Shown: positions 13,662 through 21,834, numbered from the stretch's first letter. The stretch: 21,894 nt of DNA from Dehalococcoidia bacterium UBA1141 (GCA_002311385.1 DCAE01000109.1:67261-89154); one strand, 5' to 3'. Notes: generated from the sequence alone by a model not told the origin. Translations and numbers: made by a program.

Positions 13662-14669
13662 ATGAAACTCGGCCTGTACAGTTCCATCGCCAGCCCTCCC
13701 CGCGGTGAGAACCTTGACCGGTGCGTGGATGAAGTGATCGAGGAAGCCAGGCTTGCCGAAGAAGCCGGTTTCGATTCCTGTTTCTTCGGTGAGCACCACC
13801 AAGACAAGGATGGCTTCCTACCATCGCCTTTGATTGTGGCAACTGCCGTGGCCGCCAATACCAGCACCCTCCGCGTGGGTACCTCCGTGGTTTTGTTGCC
13901 TCTGCACAATCCGTTGCAAGTTGCAGAGGACGTTCTAACTCTGGACATAGTTTCCAAAGGCCGGGTCACATTGGGCGTTGGCTTGGGCTATCAGCCAGCC
14001 GACTTCCAGGCCTTTGATATCGCCATTGAAGAACGGGTCAGCCGCTTGGAAGAGGGTGTCGCCGTGATTCGCGGGTGTTGGTCCAACCAGCCATTTTCCT
14101 TCCACGGCAAGCACTATCAGTTGGACAACATCCACGTACAACCCGCCCCATATCAAAAGCCGGCGCCACCCCTGTGGATTGGAGCCAGCAACCCGCCGGG
14201 AGCACGCCGGGCCGGTGCCTTGGCCGACGGGTTTGTTTCCACCCCCAGCACCGGTCTAACAGACACTACTGCTCTGGTTGATAGCTACCGGGATGCAGCG
14301 TCAGCAGCCGGCAAGGAAGCCAACGTGATCCTGATGCGAGACGCCTGGGTTGCATCAAGCCGCGCGGAAGCTGAAAGGGTTTATGGGCCCGAGGTCATGG
14401 ACGCCTACAAATACTACTGGAAGAACGGTCTTCCGGAATTTAAGAGCTTCAAGACCGAGGCGGAATTGACCCTGGACAACATTGCCAAAGACCGCCTAAT
14501 CATGGGTGATCCGGAAGAATGCGTCAGTGAGTTTCGCCGCTGGAGCGATGCCACGGGAGCCGAAATCTGCTTGCTTAGACTACGCCATGCCCACTCCGGC
14601 GGTCCGCCCCATTCGGAAATCATGAAGGCCATCACCCTGTTCGGAGACCGGGTGGTCCCGTACCTGTAA
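13662..14669 (+). CDS. LLM-class (bacterial-luciferase-like) flavin-dependent oxidoreductase
   Basis: A 335-residue TIM-barrel flavin monooxygenase or dehydrogenase. Family marks are AEEAGFDSCFFGEHH near the N-terminus, LRVGTSVVLLPLHNPLQVAEDVLTLDIVSKGRVTLGVGLGY in the core, and PPLWIGASNPPGARRAGALADGF. The histidines in EHH and the GxGLGY glycine loop suit FMN binding, so an FMN enzyme is favoured over F420. The start at 13662 is chosen over an in-frame ATG at 13644 because AGGAG lies 7 bases before it and the family begins MKLGLY. It is the first gene of a same-strand run containing an OCH-like hydrolase. The substrate is unknown, but ketone monooxygenation (type II Baeyer-Villiger) is known in this superfamily. 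Confidence 0.9.
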   Translation: MKLGLYSSIASPPRGENLDRCVDEVIEEARLAEEAGFDSCFFGEHHQDKDGFLPSPLIVATAVAANTSTLRVGTSVVLLPLHNPLQVAEDVLTLDIVSKGRVTLGVGLGYQPADFQAFDIAIEERVSRLEEGVAVIRGCWSNQPFSFHGKHYQLDNIHVQPAPYQKPAPPLWIGASNPPGARRAGALADGFVSTPSTGLTDTTALVDSYRDAASAAGKEANVILMRDAWVASSRAEAERVYGPEVMDAYKYYWKNGLPEFKSFKTEAELTLDNIAKDRLIMGDPEECVSEFRRWSDATGAEICLLRLRHAHSGGPPHSEIMKAITLFGDRVVPYL

Positions 14670-14697
14670 ATAACGACTCAGGCACAGGGACGGTGCT

Positions 14698-14733
14698 AAA
14701 TCCCCCTGTATCCACCTTTGAAAAGGGGGGTTT
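14698..14733. terminator. Terminator-like inverted repeat
   Basis: AAATCCCCC (14698-14706) pairs with GGGGGGTTT (14725-14733), with one G-T wobble, around an 18-base loop, 29 bases after the LLM stop. C-run/G-run dyads of this type recur in many genomes as dispersed repeats, so it may be a repeat copy as much as a terminator. Confidence 0.5.
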
Positions 14734-14820
14734 GCGCAAGTTTATGGAGTTCGTAAGTCTTTCTATTGCCGGACTGTACATTTCGTCGTCAGTAAACATG
14801 AATCAAAAAGAGGTGCAAGA

Positions 14821-15582
14821 ATGACCAAGTTGGCGGACTATTCCAATAAATACCAGTCCATCCGCATGGATAGGCAAGACGGCATCCTGGAGATTACATT
14901 CCATACCAACGGAGGCCCGTTACAGTGGGGTGGAGTCCCCCATGAGGAGTTCCCTCGGGCTTTCTACGACATCGGCAGCGATACCGAGAATCGAGTAATA
15001 ATCTTAACCGGTACGGGCGACGCTTTCTCCGGCCCGGCGGGTACCCCGGCGTCGGTACCTAAAAGGGCGCCAGCCCAGTGGGACAGCACCTATTGGGAAG
15101 GTAAGCACCTTCTTTGGAACCTGCTGGACATTGAGGTGCCAATGATTAGCGCCATAAATGGCCCGGCTCTGCGGCACGGGGAAATCCCTCTCCTGTGCGA
15201 CATCGTCTTGGCATCGGAAAGCGCCACCTTCCAAGACTCGGGCCACTTTATCAACGGATTGGTGCCGGGCGATGGAATGCACATCGTGATGCCCATGTTG
15301 CTCGGTCTGAACCGGGGCCGGTATTTTCTGTTGACTGGGCAAACTATAGACTCGGGCAAGGCCTTGGAGCTGGGACTAGTTAGCGAAGTGTTGCCCAGTC
15401 AAGAACTGCTGCCTAGGGCAAGGGAGCTGGCTGTCCAGTTGGCTCAGCAGTCCGATTTAGTGCTTCGTTACACCAGGGTTTCCCTGACTCAGTACATCAA
15501 GCGCATGCTCCACGACATTCTAGGTTATGGCCTGGCATTGGAGGGGCTAGGGTCGGCGGACAGCTTGATGAGACAGGGTTAG
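14821..15582 (+). CDS. Crotonase-fold hydrolase resembling 6-oxocamphor hydrolase
   Basis: Crotonase superfamily, 253 residues. General annotation would say enoyl-CoA hydratase/isomerase, but the hydratase glutamate of the QPE-type motif is missing. The residues match 6-oxocamphor hydrolase (OCH), which cleaves cyclic beta-diketones by a retro-Claisen reaction. H119 (GPALRHGEIP), H142 (FQDSGHF), D151 (GLVPGDG) and E241 (LALEGLG) correspond to OCH His122, His145, Asp154 and Glu244, all with the same offset of three. NRGRYFLLTGQ and ELLPRARELA are also typical of that group. It is probably cytoplasmic and CoA-independent. GAGGTG lies 7 bases upstream of the ATG. It follows an LLM flavin oxygenase by 151 bases, which suggests an oxidise-then-cleave step on an alicyclic ketone. 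The comparison is from memory of the family, not a search. Confidence 0.8.
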   Translation: MTKLADYSNKYQSIRMDRQDGILEITFHTNGGPLQWGGVPHEEFPRAFYDIGSDTENRVIILTGTGDAFSGPAGTPASVPKRAPAQWDSTYWEGKHLLWNLLDIEVPMISAINGPALRHGEIPLLCDIVLASESATFQDSGHFINGLVPGDGMHIVMPMLLGLNRGRYFLLTGQTIDSGKALELGLVSEVLPSQELLPRARELAVQLAQQSDLVLRYTRVSLTQYIKRMLHDILGYGLALEGLGSADSLMRQG

Positions 15583-15676
15583 CATTGATGATTTACCGAT
15601 ATTCGGATGGGCGCGCGAGTCTGGGCATCACCGTTGCAGGGTTGTATTATGCCGCCATATCTGTCAACATATTTTT

Positions 15677-16585
15677 ATGAAGATAGGGGCTTTCCAGATT
15701 CACGAGCCTGTCCCCGAATTGAAGGACCCACACGTATTCGCCATGGTTCGGCCATGGGTTGATGTTGGCAGCGTTGGCACACTCACCCTCAACCGGCTGG
15801 AGCGCTACCTGGGATCCAAAGAACTGGGCAAGCTAGAGCGTCCGGGGGAATTTTTCGATTTCACCCGGTACCGTCCCACCATGCGCTTGGTGCAGGGAGA
15901 GCGAGAAGTCAAGATTCCCAACAGCATCATTCGCTACGCACAGACGGAGGATGGCCCAGATTACCTGTTCTTCCACCTTCTTGAGCCCCACTCCAACGGG
16001 GAAGATTACACCGATTCCCTGCTGGAAGTGGTCAATCATTTCAACATAAAGCGCTATTGCCGGATTGGGGCCATGTACGATGCCGTGCCCCACACGCGGC
16101 CCTTGCTGGTGACTGGCACTCTGGGTGATGTCCAGATGAACCGTGAAGTACCCAACTTCAAGGTCCGCAAGAGCACATATCAAGGACCCACTACAATCAT
16201 GAATTTGCTTTCGGAAGGCATCGAGAAATCCGATATTGAGTCCATAAACTTCATGGTCCACCTGCCCCAGTACGTTCAACTTGAAGAGGACTACGCTGGC
16301 ACGTCCCGGATGATTGAAGTCCTATCCTCGGTCTACGATTCCATACCCCAAGACTTGGCTCCCACCGGCCGCGGGCAAAGGCAGTACCGTGACTTGAGCG
16401 CCAGCTTGGAGAAAAACACTGAGCTCAAAGACCTTATCAAACAGATGGAAGCGTATTACGACGCTCAGTTGGATGCGGAAGACACCCCCAAAGAAGAGTC
16501 TGTCCCAACGGCAACATTGTCACCGGAAATCGAGCGCTTCCTCTCCGAACTCGGTGAGCGCTTTGACGGCGACGAAGAGAAATAG
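15677..16585 (+). CDS. PAC2-family (proteasome-assembly-chaperone-like) protein
   Basis: A 302-residue protein with the PAC2-type alpha/beta core. VFAMVRPWVDVGSVGTLTLNRLERYLGSKELGKLERPGEFFDFTRYRP near the N-terminus is characteristic, followed by DYLFFHLLEPHSNGEDYTDSLLEVVNHFNIKRYCRIGAMYDAVPHTRPLLVTGT. The C-terminal 70 residues are helical and acidic. PAC2-like proteins occur in archaea, actinobacteria and Chloroflexota; their function in bacteria lacking a proteasome is unclear. No Shine-Dalgarno precedes the ATG (upstream bases are A/T-rich), so translation may be leaderless or start weakly. A GTTGCAG...ATATCT pair upstream could serve as a poor promoter. Confidence 0.82.
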   Translation: MKIGAFQIHEPVPELKDPHVFAMVRPWVDVGSVGTLTLNRLERYLGSKELGKLERPGEFFDFTRYRPTMRLVQGEREVKIPNSIIRYAQTEDGPDYLFFHLLEPHSNGEDYTDSLLEVVNHFNIKRYCRIGAMYDAVPHTRPLLVTGTLGDVQMNREVPNFKVRKSTYQGPTTIMNLLSEGIEKSDIESINFMVHLPQYVQLEEDYAGTSRMIEVLSSVYDSIPQDLAPTGRGQRQYRDLSASLEKNTELKDLIKQMEAYYDAQLDAEDTPKEESVPTATLSPEIERFLSELGERFDGDEEK

Positions 16586-16710
16586 CGCCGCTGACGGAGT
16601 CTCCTGCCTCACTGTTCCCGATTGCTGTTCCCGATCCCTGTCCCCAATTACTTCCCCTCTGATTCACCAAACGGACTCCGCTATCCAACTACTATTGAGC
16701 GAGGCAACCA

Positions 16711-17280
16711 TTGACTCTTGTCGATTTTATTAAGCAATCCCTACAACAGCATTACCAGGCTATGGCCCGTACGGTTGACGGCCTATCTCAGAATGAAGTC
16801 TCTTGGGCGCCCAGCAACGAGGCCATGTCCATAGGCTTCCTGGCCTGGCATTACGCACGAACTCTAGACCGCTGGATCAATTCCAGGGTTTTGGACAAGC
16901 CGCAAATCTGGAATCAAAATATGGCTGAAAGATTTTATCGCCTGCCTGCCGACCCCAACGACTCAGGGTACAATTTCACCGGCCAGCAGGTGTCGGAATT
17001 TCAGTCTCCATCCGCCGCAGTTTTACTGGAGTACGCCCTAGCGGCGAAGAACCTAACCATGGACTTTCTGGACACGCAGAACGATGATGACTTGGAAAAT
17101 GTCATCCTACCCAACCCCCGAGGCGGTCAAATCAACTTGGCCACGATGTTCCAGCAACTGATTTGGGAATGCAACCAACACGGCGGCCAGATGGCCTACA
17201 TCCGAGGGCTGCAGAAGGGAATAGAGGAGCCCGGCTACTCCGGCGGAATGTTGGAGGCCAGAGCGAAAGATGCCGGATAA
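16711..17280 (+). CDS. DinB/YfiT-like four-helix-bundle protein
   Basis: A 189-residue DinB-superfamily protein, often metal-dependent thiol transferases or hydrolases of unknown substrate. H47 (GFLAWHYARTLDRW) and H157 (WECNQHGGQMAYIRGL) fit two of the three usual metal ligands. The third position, normally histidine four residues before H157, is E153. The TTG start has GAGG 7 bases upstream. The stop overlaps the next gene by 11 bases, so the two are translationally coupled. No signal peptide is visible. Confidence 0.82.
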   Translation: MTLVDFIKQSLQQHYQAMARTVDGLSQNEVSWAPSNEAMSIGFLAWHYARTLDRWINSRVLDKPQIWNQNMAERFYRLPADPNDSGYNFTGQQVSEFQSPSAAVLLEYALAAKNLTMDFLDTQNDDDLENVILPNPRGGQINLATMFQQLIWECNQHGGQMAYIRGLQKGIEEPGYSGGMLEARAKDAG

Positions 17281-17983
17281 ACAATTGCTCCTCATGGTCC
17301 AAGCCACCTGCGCTTCCGAGCATCTAGATGCATTCACCACGTGGTACAACAGCCACCTACCCAATCTTCTGCGAATCCCCGGTTATCTATGGGCCCAGCG
17401 CTATATGGGATTGGATGAAGAGAACCGTTACACGGCCCTTTACGGCATCCGCAGCCAGGACGACCTGTCCAACCTGCTCCACTGGGATGGTCCCAACCTG
17501 CACTCCATTGCGGCCAGCGAATTCGCAAATTGGCAGAAGTTGAAGGGAATGACCAAGGGCGTGGGCAACGTATATGAGCAAATCAGCGGCAGCCCTCTCA
17601 GGAACCCGCTGCTCCTGTCCGACCGGCCTATCAGCATAGTAACGGCCGATGTGGACCCGGAGCATGAAGAGGAGTGGGACCGATGGTATACCGAGTCCCA
17701 CGTGCCGAATTTGTTGAGGATTCCCGGGTACGTTATAGCGGCTCGGTTCCGCTTGTTGGAACATCCGGCATTGGCGGCCTTTAACACCGGGCCCAAATAC
17801 CTGGCCCTCTACGAATGTGAAAGCGAAGAGATTTTGGACACACTTAGGTTGACCGAAGACATGCACCCGGAGGCGCGGGCCGAATTGCAACGTTGGCAAG
17901 ACTACGGGGCAGTTCACGCCACCAACTTTGGTTGGGGTTTCCACCGGCTGATTTCCAAGCACTTCAAGTGGCGGGATAGCTAG
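17270..17983 (+). CDS. Internally duplicated dimeric alpha-beta-barrel (ABM/EthD-like) protein
   Basis: Of 237 residues, two halves repeat the same motif: WYNSHLPNLLRIPGYLWAQRY at 25-45 and WYTESHVPNLLRIPGYVIAARF at 139-160. Each is followed by a YxALY strand (54-58 and 177-181). H29 and H144 are the equivalent conserved histidines. This is a fused pair of ferredoxin-like domains that in single-domain relatives dimerise into a barrel used by monooxygenases and small-molecule-modifying enzymes. The start overlaps the DinB gene by 11 bases, so the products probably act together. The function is unknown. Confidence 0.78.
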   Translation: MPDKQLLLMVQATCASEHLDAFTTWYNSHLPNLLRIPGYLWAQRYMGLDEENRYTALYGIRSQDDLSNLLHWDGPNLHSIAASEFANWQKLKGMTKGVGNVYEQISGSPLRNPLLLSDRPISIVTADVDPEHEEEWDRWYTESHVPNLLRIPGYVIAARFRLLEHPALAAFNTGPKYLALYECESEEILDTLRLTEDMHPEARAELQRWQDYGAVHATNFGWGFHRLISKHFKWRDS

Positions 17984-18042
17984 CCCAATTTCTACACTGT
18001 ATCCGCTATCCGATTCCCCCCAGCTCAAACTCACCATCCGTA

Positions 18043-18072
18043 TTGCTGCTCTTTCTCGGCGTATGCTAGACT
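18043..18072 (+). promoter_or_regulatory. Weak candidate promoter of trpS
   Basis: TTGCTG (18043-18048), an 18-base spacer and TAGACT (18067-18072) would start transcription near 18079, with a leader of about 125 bases. No T-box motif was recognised in that leader. Confidence 0.3.
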
Positions 18073-18202
18073 TCTTAGGCGTAGCAGAATCCGTAATTTC
18101 CGCCCCGCAGCTATGGAGATTTGCGCCTATCGGCAAAGAAATACCCCAAGAAGCGGCGAGACAAATTAGCAAATCCAGACAAGGACTTAGAAAGCAATAA
18201 CA

Positions 18203-19213
18203 ATGACTTCAGACGGTAAAAAGGGAACGATATTTTCGGGGATGCGGCCCACTGGTAAGCTCCACTTGGGAAACTACATGGGAGCCTTGGAAAATTGGGT
18301 TACGCTGCAAAATGATTACAACTGCATCTACTGCGCAGTGGACATTCATGCGCTGACTACACTGGATGGCGCAACCGATGTCGCCGAGATTAAGCCCAAC
18401 ATCCATGACATGATTCTAGACTGGTTGGCGGCCGGGATAGACCCGGAGGAAAGCCTGGTATTCGTCCAGTCCAGTGTGCCGGAAGTCATGACCCTCCATA
18501 CCCTTTTGAGCATGGTAACGCCATTGGGCTGGTTGCTGAGGGTGCCCACCTTCAAAGAAAAAGTCCGTCAGATGGACGAGACCGAGGAGAGCGTCAATTA
18601 CGGACTAGTAGGCTACCCGGTGCTACAGACCGCCGACATCATCCTTTACAAGGCGGATACGGTGCCAGTGGGCAAAGACCAAGTCCCTCACCTGGAACTC
18701 GCCAGGGAGATTGTCCGCAGGTTCAACAATCACTACGGAGAGACCTTCCCCGAGCCCCAAGCCAAGCTCACCGAAGACGCTCTGATTGTTGGTCTAGACG
18801 GTCAGAACAAGATGAGCAAGTCCCTGGACAATCACCTGGAGTTGGCTGACTCTCCCGAGGAAACAGCCAAGCGGGTGGCCACTGCCTTCACCGACCCGCA
18901 AAGGCTGCGGAGGGCGGACCCTGGCCGACCGGAAGTCTGCAACGTCTACTCCCTGCACAAGACTTTCAGTCCGGCCGGTGATATTGCCACGATTCATGAG
19001 GAGTGCACCACGGCCGCTCGCGGTTGCGTCGATTGCAAACGCCACTTGGCGGCCAGCATCAACAACTACTTGGAGTCCTTTCGGGAGCGCCGACGAGAAT
19101 TTGAATCCCGTCCCAGCTATGTCCAGGACGTATTAGAGGACGGAGCCAAGAAGGCACAGGCTATCGCCCAGAAGACGATCCAGGAGGTCTACGAAAAGAT
19201 GGGGCTAGCCTAG
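18203..19213 (+). CDS. trpS: Tryptophanyl-tRNA synthetase
   Basis: Class I aminoacyl-tRNA synthetase, 336 residues, the normal bacterial length. The HIGH-type signature is HLGN at 21-24 (after SGMRPTGKL) and the KMSKS loop is exact at 203-207. Further marks are the tryptophan-pocket region with GYPVLQTADIILYKAD, and VPVGKDQVPHLELAREIVRRFN. The C-terminal part has CVDCKRHLAASINNYLESFRERR, typical of this enzyme. The Shine-Dalgarno is weak (AAAG, 9 bases upstream). It is the only core translation gene of the window and lies between accessory catabolic genes. Confidence 0.97.
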   Translation: MTSDGKKGTIFSGMRPTGKLHLGNYMGALENWVTLQNDYNCIYCAVDIHALTTLDGATDVAEIKPNIHDMILDWLAAGIDPEESLVFVQSSVPEVMTLHTLLSMVTPLGWLLRVPTFKEKVRQMDETEESVNYGLVGYPVLQTADIILYKADTVPVGKDQVPHLELAREIVRRFNNHYGETFPEPQAKLTEDALIVGLDGQNKMSKSLDNHLELADSPEETAKRVATAFTDPQRLRRADPGRPEVCNVYSLHKTFSPAGDIATIHEECTTAARGCVDCKRHLAASINNYLESFRERRREFESRPSYVQDVLEDGAKKAQAIAQKTIQEVYEKMGLA

Positions 19214-19220
19214 AGCTCAG

Positions 19221-20138
19221 CTACTCACTCAACTTTGGCTTCACCGACTCCATGAATAAATCCATGGAGTCCTTTAATTGTTGCAGGTTATGGCAACCGT
19301 TGAAGTTGATCTGAAAGTCCTCCACACCGGCTTCTTGGCGGTACCGTTGCAGGTCTTCAACCACTTGATCCGGGGTTCCATGGCCCGTGGGCCGCTCAGC
19401 ACTCGGACTGTCACCAGTGACTTCGCTGAAATTCACCCGAAAGCTCATACGGGTTCTCGGCACGTCCCGGCGGCCAATCTTTTCGCAAGCCTGACTCAGA
19501 TAAGCATTAAGCTTTATCAGGTCTTCCAAGGGCGTTGGCGTGGGCTGCCAAACCTGTGCGAATGCGGCAGCTCGGCGCAGCGAGGGTCGGCTTGAACCCC
19601 CTATCCAGATTGGCGGATGAGGCTGTTGTATCGGCTTGGGACTGATGTGCATATTCTCAAAGTCGAAAAACCGGCCATGAAAGCTGGTCTCACCGGGAGA
19701 CCAGCAGGCTTGCCACAGCCGGAGGTATTCATCAGTGCGGGCGCCTCTCTCCTGAAATGGCACCCCCAACGCAGCAAACTCGGCCTCATTCCAGCCTGAA
19801 CCGACCCCTGCTATCACACGCCCTCCAGACATCTGGTCAAGGGTGGCAATCATCTTGGCCGTGGCGATTGGATTGCGGTAGGGCATTATCAGTACTGAAA
19901 CCCCCAAGCGGATGCGGGTTGTGCGGGCTGCGATGTAGGAGAGGACAATCAGCGGGTCGAAGGTATTGGCCCAAGAATCCACGATGCGGGCTGGGCCGCC
20001 CACGATTATGTGGTCATTCACCAGCACAGCGTCGAATCCAAGCTCCTCTGCCTGGCAGGCGGTATCAACGATACCCTCTGGCGTGGCCGGAAACCCCAGA
20101 TAATCTGCGTTGGGCGGTCGAAAAGAAAACTGGACCAT
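19221..20138 (-). CDS. LLM-class F420-dependent oxidoreductase-like protein
   Basis: A TIM-barrel enzyme of 305 residues. AEELGFDAVLVNDHI, TRIRLGVSVLIMPYRNPIATAKMIATLDQMSGGRVIAGVGSGWNEAEFAALGVPFQERGARTDEYL and PPIWIGGSSRPSLRRAA are typical of the mycobacterial Rv2161c-type F420 subfamily. This differs from the gene at 13662, which looks FMN-like. The start at 20138 (MVQFSFRP) is preferred because a GGAGGG lies 4 bases before it. An upstream in-frame ATG at 20150 overlaps that ribosome site. The stop is 7 bases from the convergent trpS stop. The substrate is unknown. Confidence 0.88.
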   Translation of the reverse strand: MVQFSFRPPNADYLGFPATPEGIVDTACQAEELGFDAVLVNDHIIVGGPARIVDSWANTFDPLIVLSYIAARTTRIRLGVSVLIMPYRNPIATAKMIATLDQMSGGRVIAGVGSGWNEAEFAALGVPFQERGARTDEYLRLWQACWSPGETSFHGRFFDFENMHISPKPIQQPHPPIWIGGSSRPSLRRAAAFAQVWQPTPTPLEDLIKLNAYLSQACEKIGRRDVPRTRMSFRVNFSEVTGDSPSAERPTGHGTPDQVVEDLQRYRQEAGVEDFQINFNGCHNLQQLKDSMDLFMESVKPKLSE

Positions 20139-20239
20139 ATGGCCCTCCATTAATATCAGGCGTAGCAGTTAACGAATCATCCTGTTGATTGTCCTTCGGC
20201 AAGCCTGACTGGATTCGCCTAACTCAACACGCTAATTCA

Positions 20240-20553
20240 GGTGGTTCGACAAGCTCACCACGAACGGAACTGGGTCATAAAACACTATTCGCCACCACGA
20301 ACGAGACTGGCTGACAAAACACTATTTGCCACCACGAACGAGACTGGCTGACAAATCACCATTCGCCACCACGAACCAGACTGGTTATAAATTACTATTC
20401 GCCACCACGAACGGAACTGGGCCACAAATCACTATTCGCCACTACGAACGAGACTGGGTTACAAATCCCTGTTCACCAAAAACTTTTCCGAACGATTCAC
20501 CGAAAAAGTTTCAACGCCCCAGCCACCGCTCGCGGTGAGCTTGTCGAACTACC
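20240..20553. mobile_element. MITE-like element with 20-bp terminal inverted repeats
   Basis: Ends 20240-20259 and 20534-20553 are inverted copies of a 20-bp sequence (core GTTCGACAAGCTCACC) with a single mismatch. The 314-bp element has no gene, lies in a 577-bp spacer, and holds six tandem 37-bp repeats plus a hairpin (AAACTTTT/AAAAGTTT, 20480-20511). No transposase is present, so a non-autonomous element is the best reading. A dispersed palindromic repeat family is the alternative. No target-site duplication was identified. Confidence 0.6.
20256..20476. repeat. Six tandem 37-bp repeats
   Basis: Units beginning CACCACGAAC (or CACTACGAAC) start at 20256, 20293, 20330, 20367, 20403 and 20440, at intervals of 37, 37, 37, 36 and 37 bases. 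Each continues with A/GACTGG and ends near CACTATTCGC. There are no unique spacers, so this is not a CRISPR array. The first unit merges with the left terminal inverted repeat. Confidence 0.95.
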
Positions 20554-20668
20554 GCCATTTTTGAGTATGTTAGGTATTCTAACAAGACGGCCCCGAACAG
20601 CGACCGTTATCTGAGTATCTGAGTAACTGGCTCCACCTAAGCATACCTAATTATGGGTGCCCTTCTAC

Positions 20669-20697
20669 AAGCTCACCACGAAAGGGTGGGTGAGCTT
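20669..20697. repeat. Hairpin and third partial copy of the element end
   Basis: ACAAGCTCACCACGAA (20667-20682) repeats the element's left end. It is followed by GGTGAGCTT, giving a 9-bp stem (20669-20677 with 20689-20697). It lies 30 bases past the FAH-family stop and may act as its 3' hairpin. No U-tract is seen. Confidence 0.6.
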
Positions 20698-20727
20698 TTG
20701 GACGTTCGTCCAGGATCTTGGTTGATA

Positions 20728-21657
20728 TTAGGCGCCGGGGGCATATTTCCCGGAGGTCTGAACGGCGGTTCCTTCCTTGCCTTGTTCGGTCATCTCCAGG
20801 CGTGTGGTCCTGGGCCAAATGCGTTTGAGGTCATCTTTTACGTTGAAACGCAGAGTGTCCAGGCCATCAACTGACAACTCGACCTTGTCTCCGTCCATGA
20901 AAGCGCTCAAGCCCCGATGGTTTGTTCCAGTGGCAATCACGTCTCCAGGGTTCAATTCGTGGATGGAGCTGACCCACTCGATGATGCGGGGGATCTGCTG
21001 AGCCATGTCGTCTGTATTGAAGTTCTGCTTGAGCTCTTCGTTGACCCAGAGCCTAATCTGGAGTTTTTGCGGATCGGCGATTTCGTCTGCTGTGACCAGA
21101 CAAGGTCCCATGGGAGCAAAGGTGTCCCTGGACTTCATCTGATAAAAAGTGTTTCCAGCGGGAGGCAAGCCGCGGGCGGAGCCGTCAATGAAGTTGAAAT
21201 AACCAAATATGTAGTCAAAAGCATCGGCTGCGCTGACGTTGCTGGCTTTCTTAGATATGACTAGGGCCATCTCCGCCTCGCCTTCAAATATGGCGGCAGG
21301 GACATCGGGCAGAACCATAGTGTCTCCGGGGCCTATTACGGTGCTGGGGAGCTTGATGAAGGCGTTGATGGGCGCAGGTTCGTCCCTGGTTCCGTCCTCC
21401 ATGTAATTGACCGCCATACAGATGATGTTCGGGCTGGGCAGAGGCGACCTCAGCCTGACCTGGCTCACTGGAACTTCGGTACCTTGGTCAACGGCTTGTT
21501 GCAATCCGCTGCGATGTTGCGAAAAGTTTTCGATTAGCTTATTTAGCAGGTCTTGTGGTGAGGTGTGAGCAATGCCACTGACGGCGTCCGTCAGGTCTAC
21601 CACATTATCGCCTTTCATGGCGCCCAGCTTGAAATCATCGTAGAATACTAGCTTCAT
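20728..21657 (-). CDS. Fumarylacetoacetate-hydrolase-family protein
   Basis: A 309-residue FAH-superfamily enzyme. The family cleaves C-C bonds in beta-dicarbonyl compounds or decarboxylates/isomerises them, using a divalent metal. The metal carboxylates are E127 and E129 (FEGEAEMALVI) and D158 (FIDGSARG). K175 (QMKSRDTFAPMGP) is also conserved. The usual histidine after the NY motif is D88 here (AVNYMEDGT). TGTNHRGL replaces the common TGTPAG loop, marking a divergent subgroup. GGAGG lies 4 bases before the ATG and a good promoter lies upstream. It is transcribed singly. The substrate cannot be named. Confidence 0.9.
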   Translation of the reverse strand: MKLVFYDDFKLGAMKGDNVVDLTDAVSGIAHTSPQDLLNKLIENFSQHRSGLQQAVDQGTEVPVSQVRLRSPLPSPNIICMAVNYMEDGTRDEPAPINAFIKLPSTVIGPGDTMVLPDVPAAIFEGEAEMALVISKKASNVSAADAFDYIFGYFNFIDGSARGLPPAGNTFYQMKSRDTFAPMGPCLVTADEIADPQKLQIRLWVNEELKQNFNTDDMAQQIPRIIEWVSSIHELNPGDVIATGTNHRGLSAFMDGDKVELSVDGLDTLRFNVKDDLKRIWPRTTRLEMTEQGKEGTAVQTSGKYAPGA

Positions 21658-21717
21658 GTTGCCTCCAGCCTATGGTTTTATTTTTGAGAATCGGGCGATA
21701 TGCAAACTAACTCTGGC

Positions 21718-21746
21718 ATGATAATCAAGCATCGACTGGGTGGCAA
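21718..21746 (-). promoter_or_regulatory. Promoter of the FAH-family gene
   Basis: On the minus strand TTGCCA (21746-21741), exactly 17 bases, then TATCAT (21723-21718). The predicted start near 21711 gives a leader of about 54 bases. Confidence 0.65.
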
Positions 21747-21834
21747 GTTTTCTTAGTCCCGAGCAACGCCTTCTAACTTTTTTCATATTGCGGTGTTAAA
21801 ACGAATTCAGTCCCAAGCCGGGTACTCCGCAGCG

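Noticed and set aside
18079..18202. T-box riboswitch before trpS
   Set aside because: The leader is only about 125 bases, and neither the conserved T-box sequence nor a terminator/antiterminator pair was recognised.
20256..20476. CRISPR-like periodic repeats
   Set aside because: The 37-bp units follow directly on each other with no unique spacers, and no cas gene is near.
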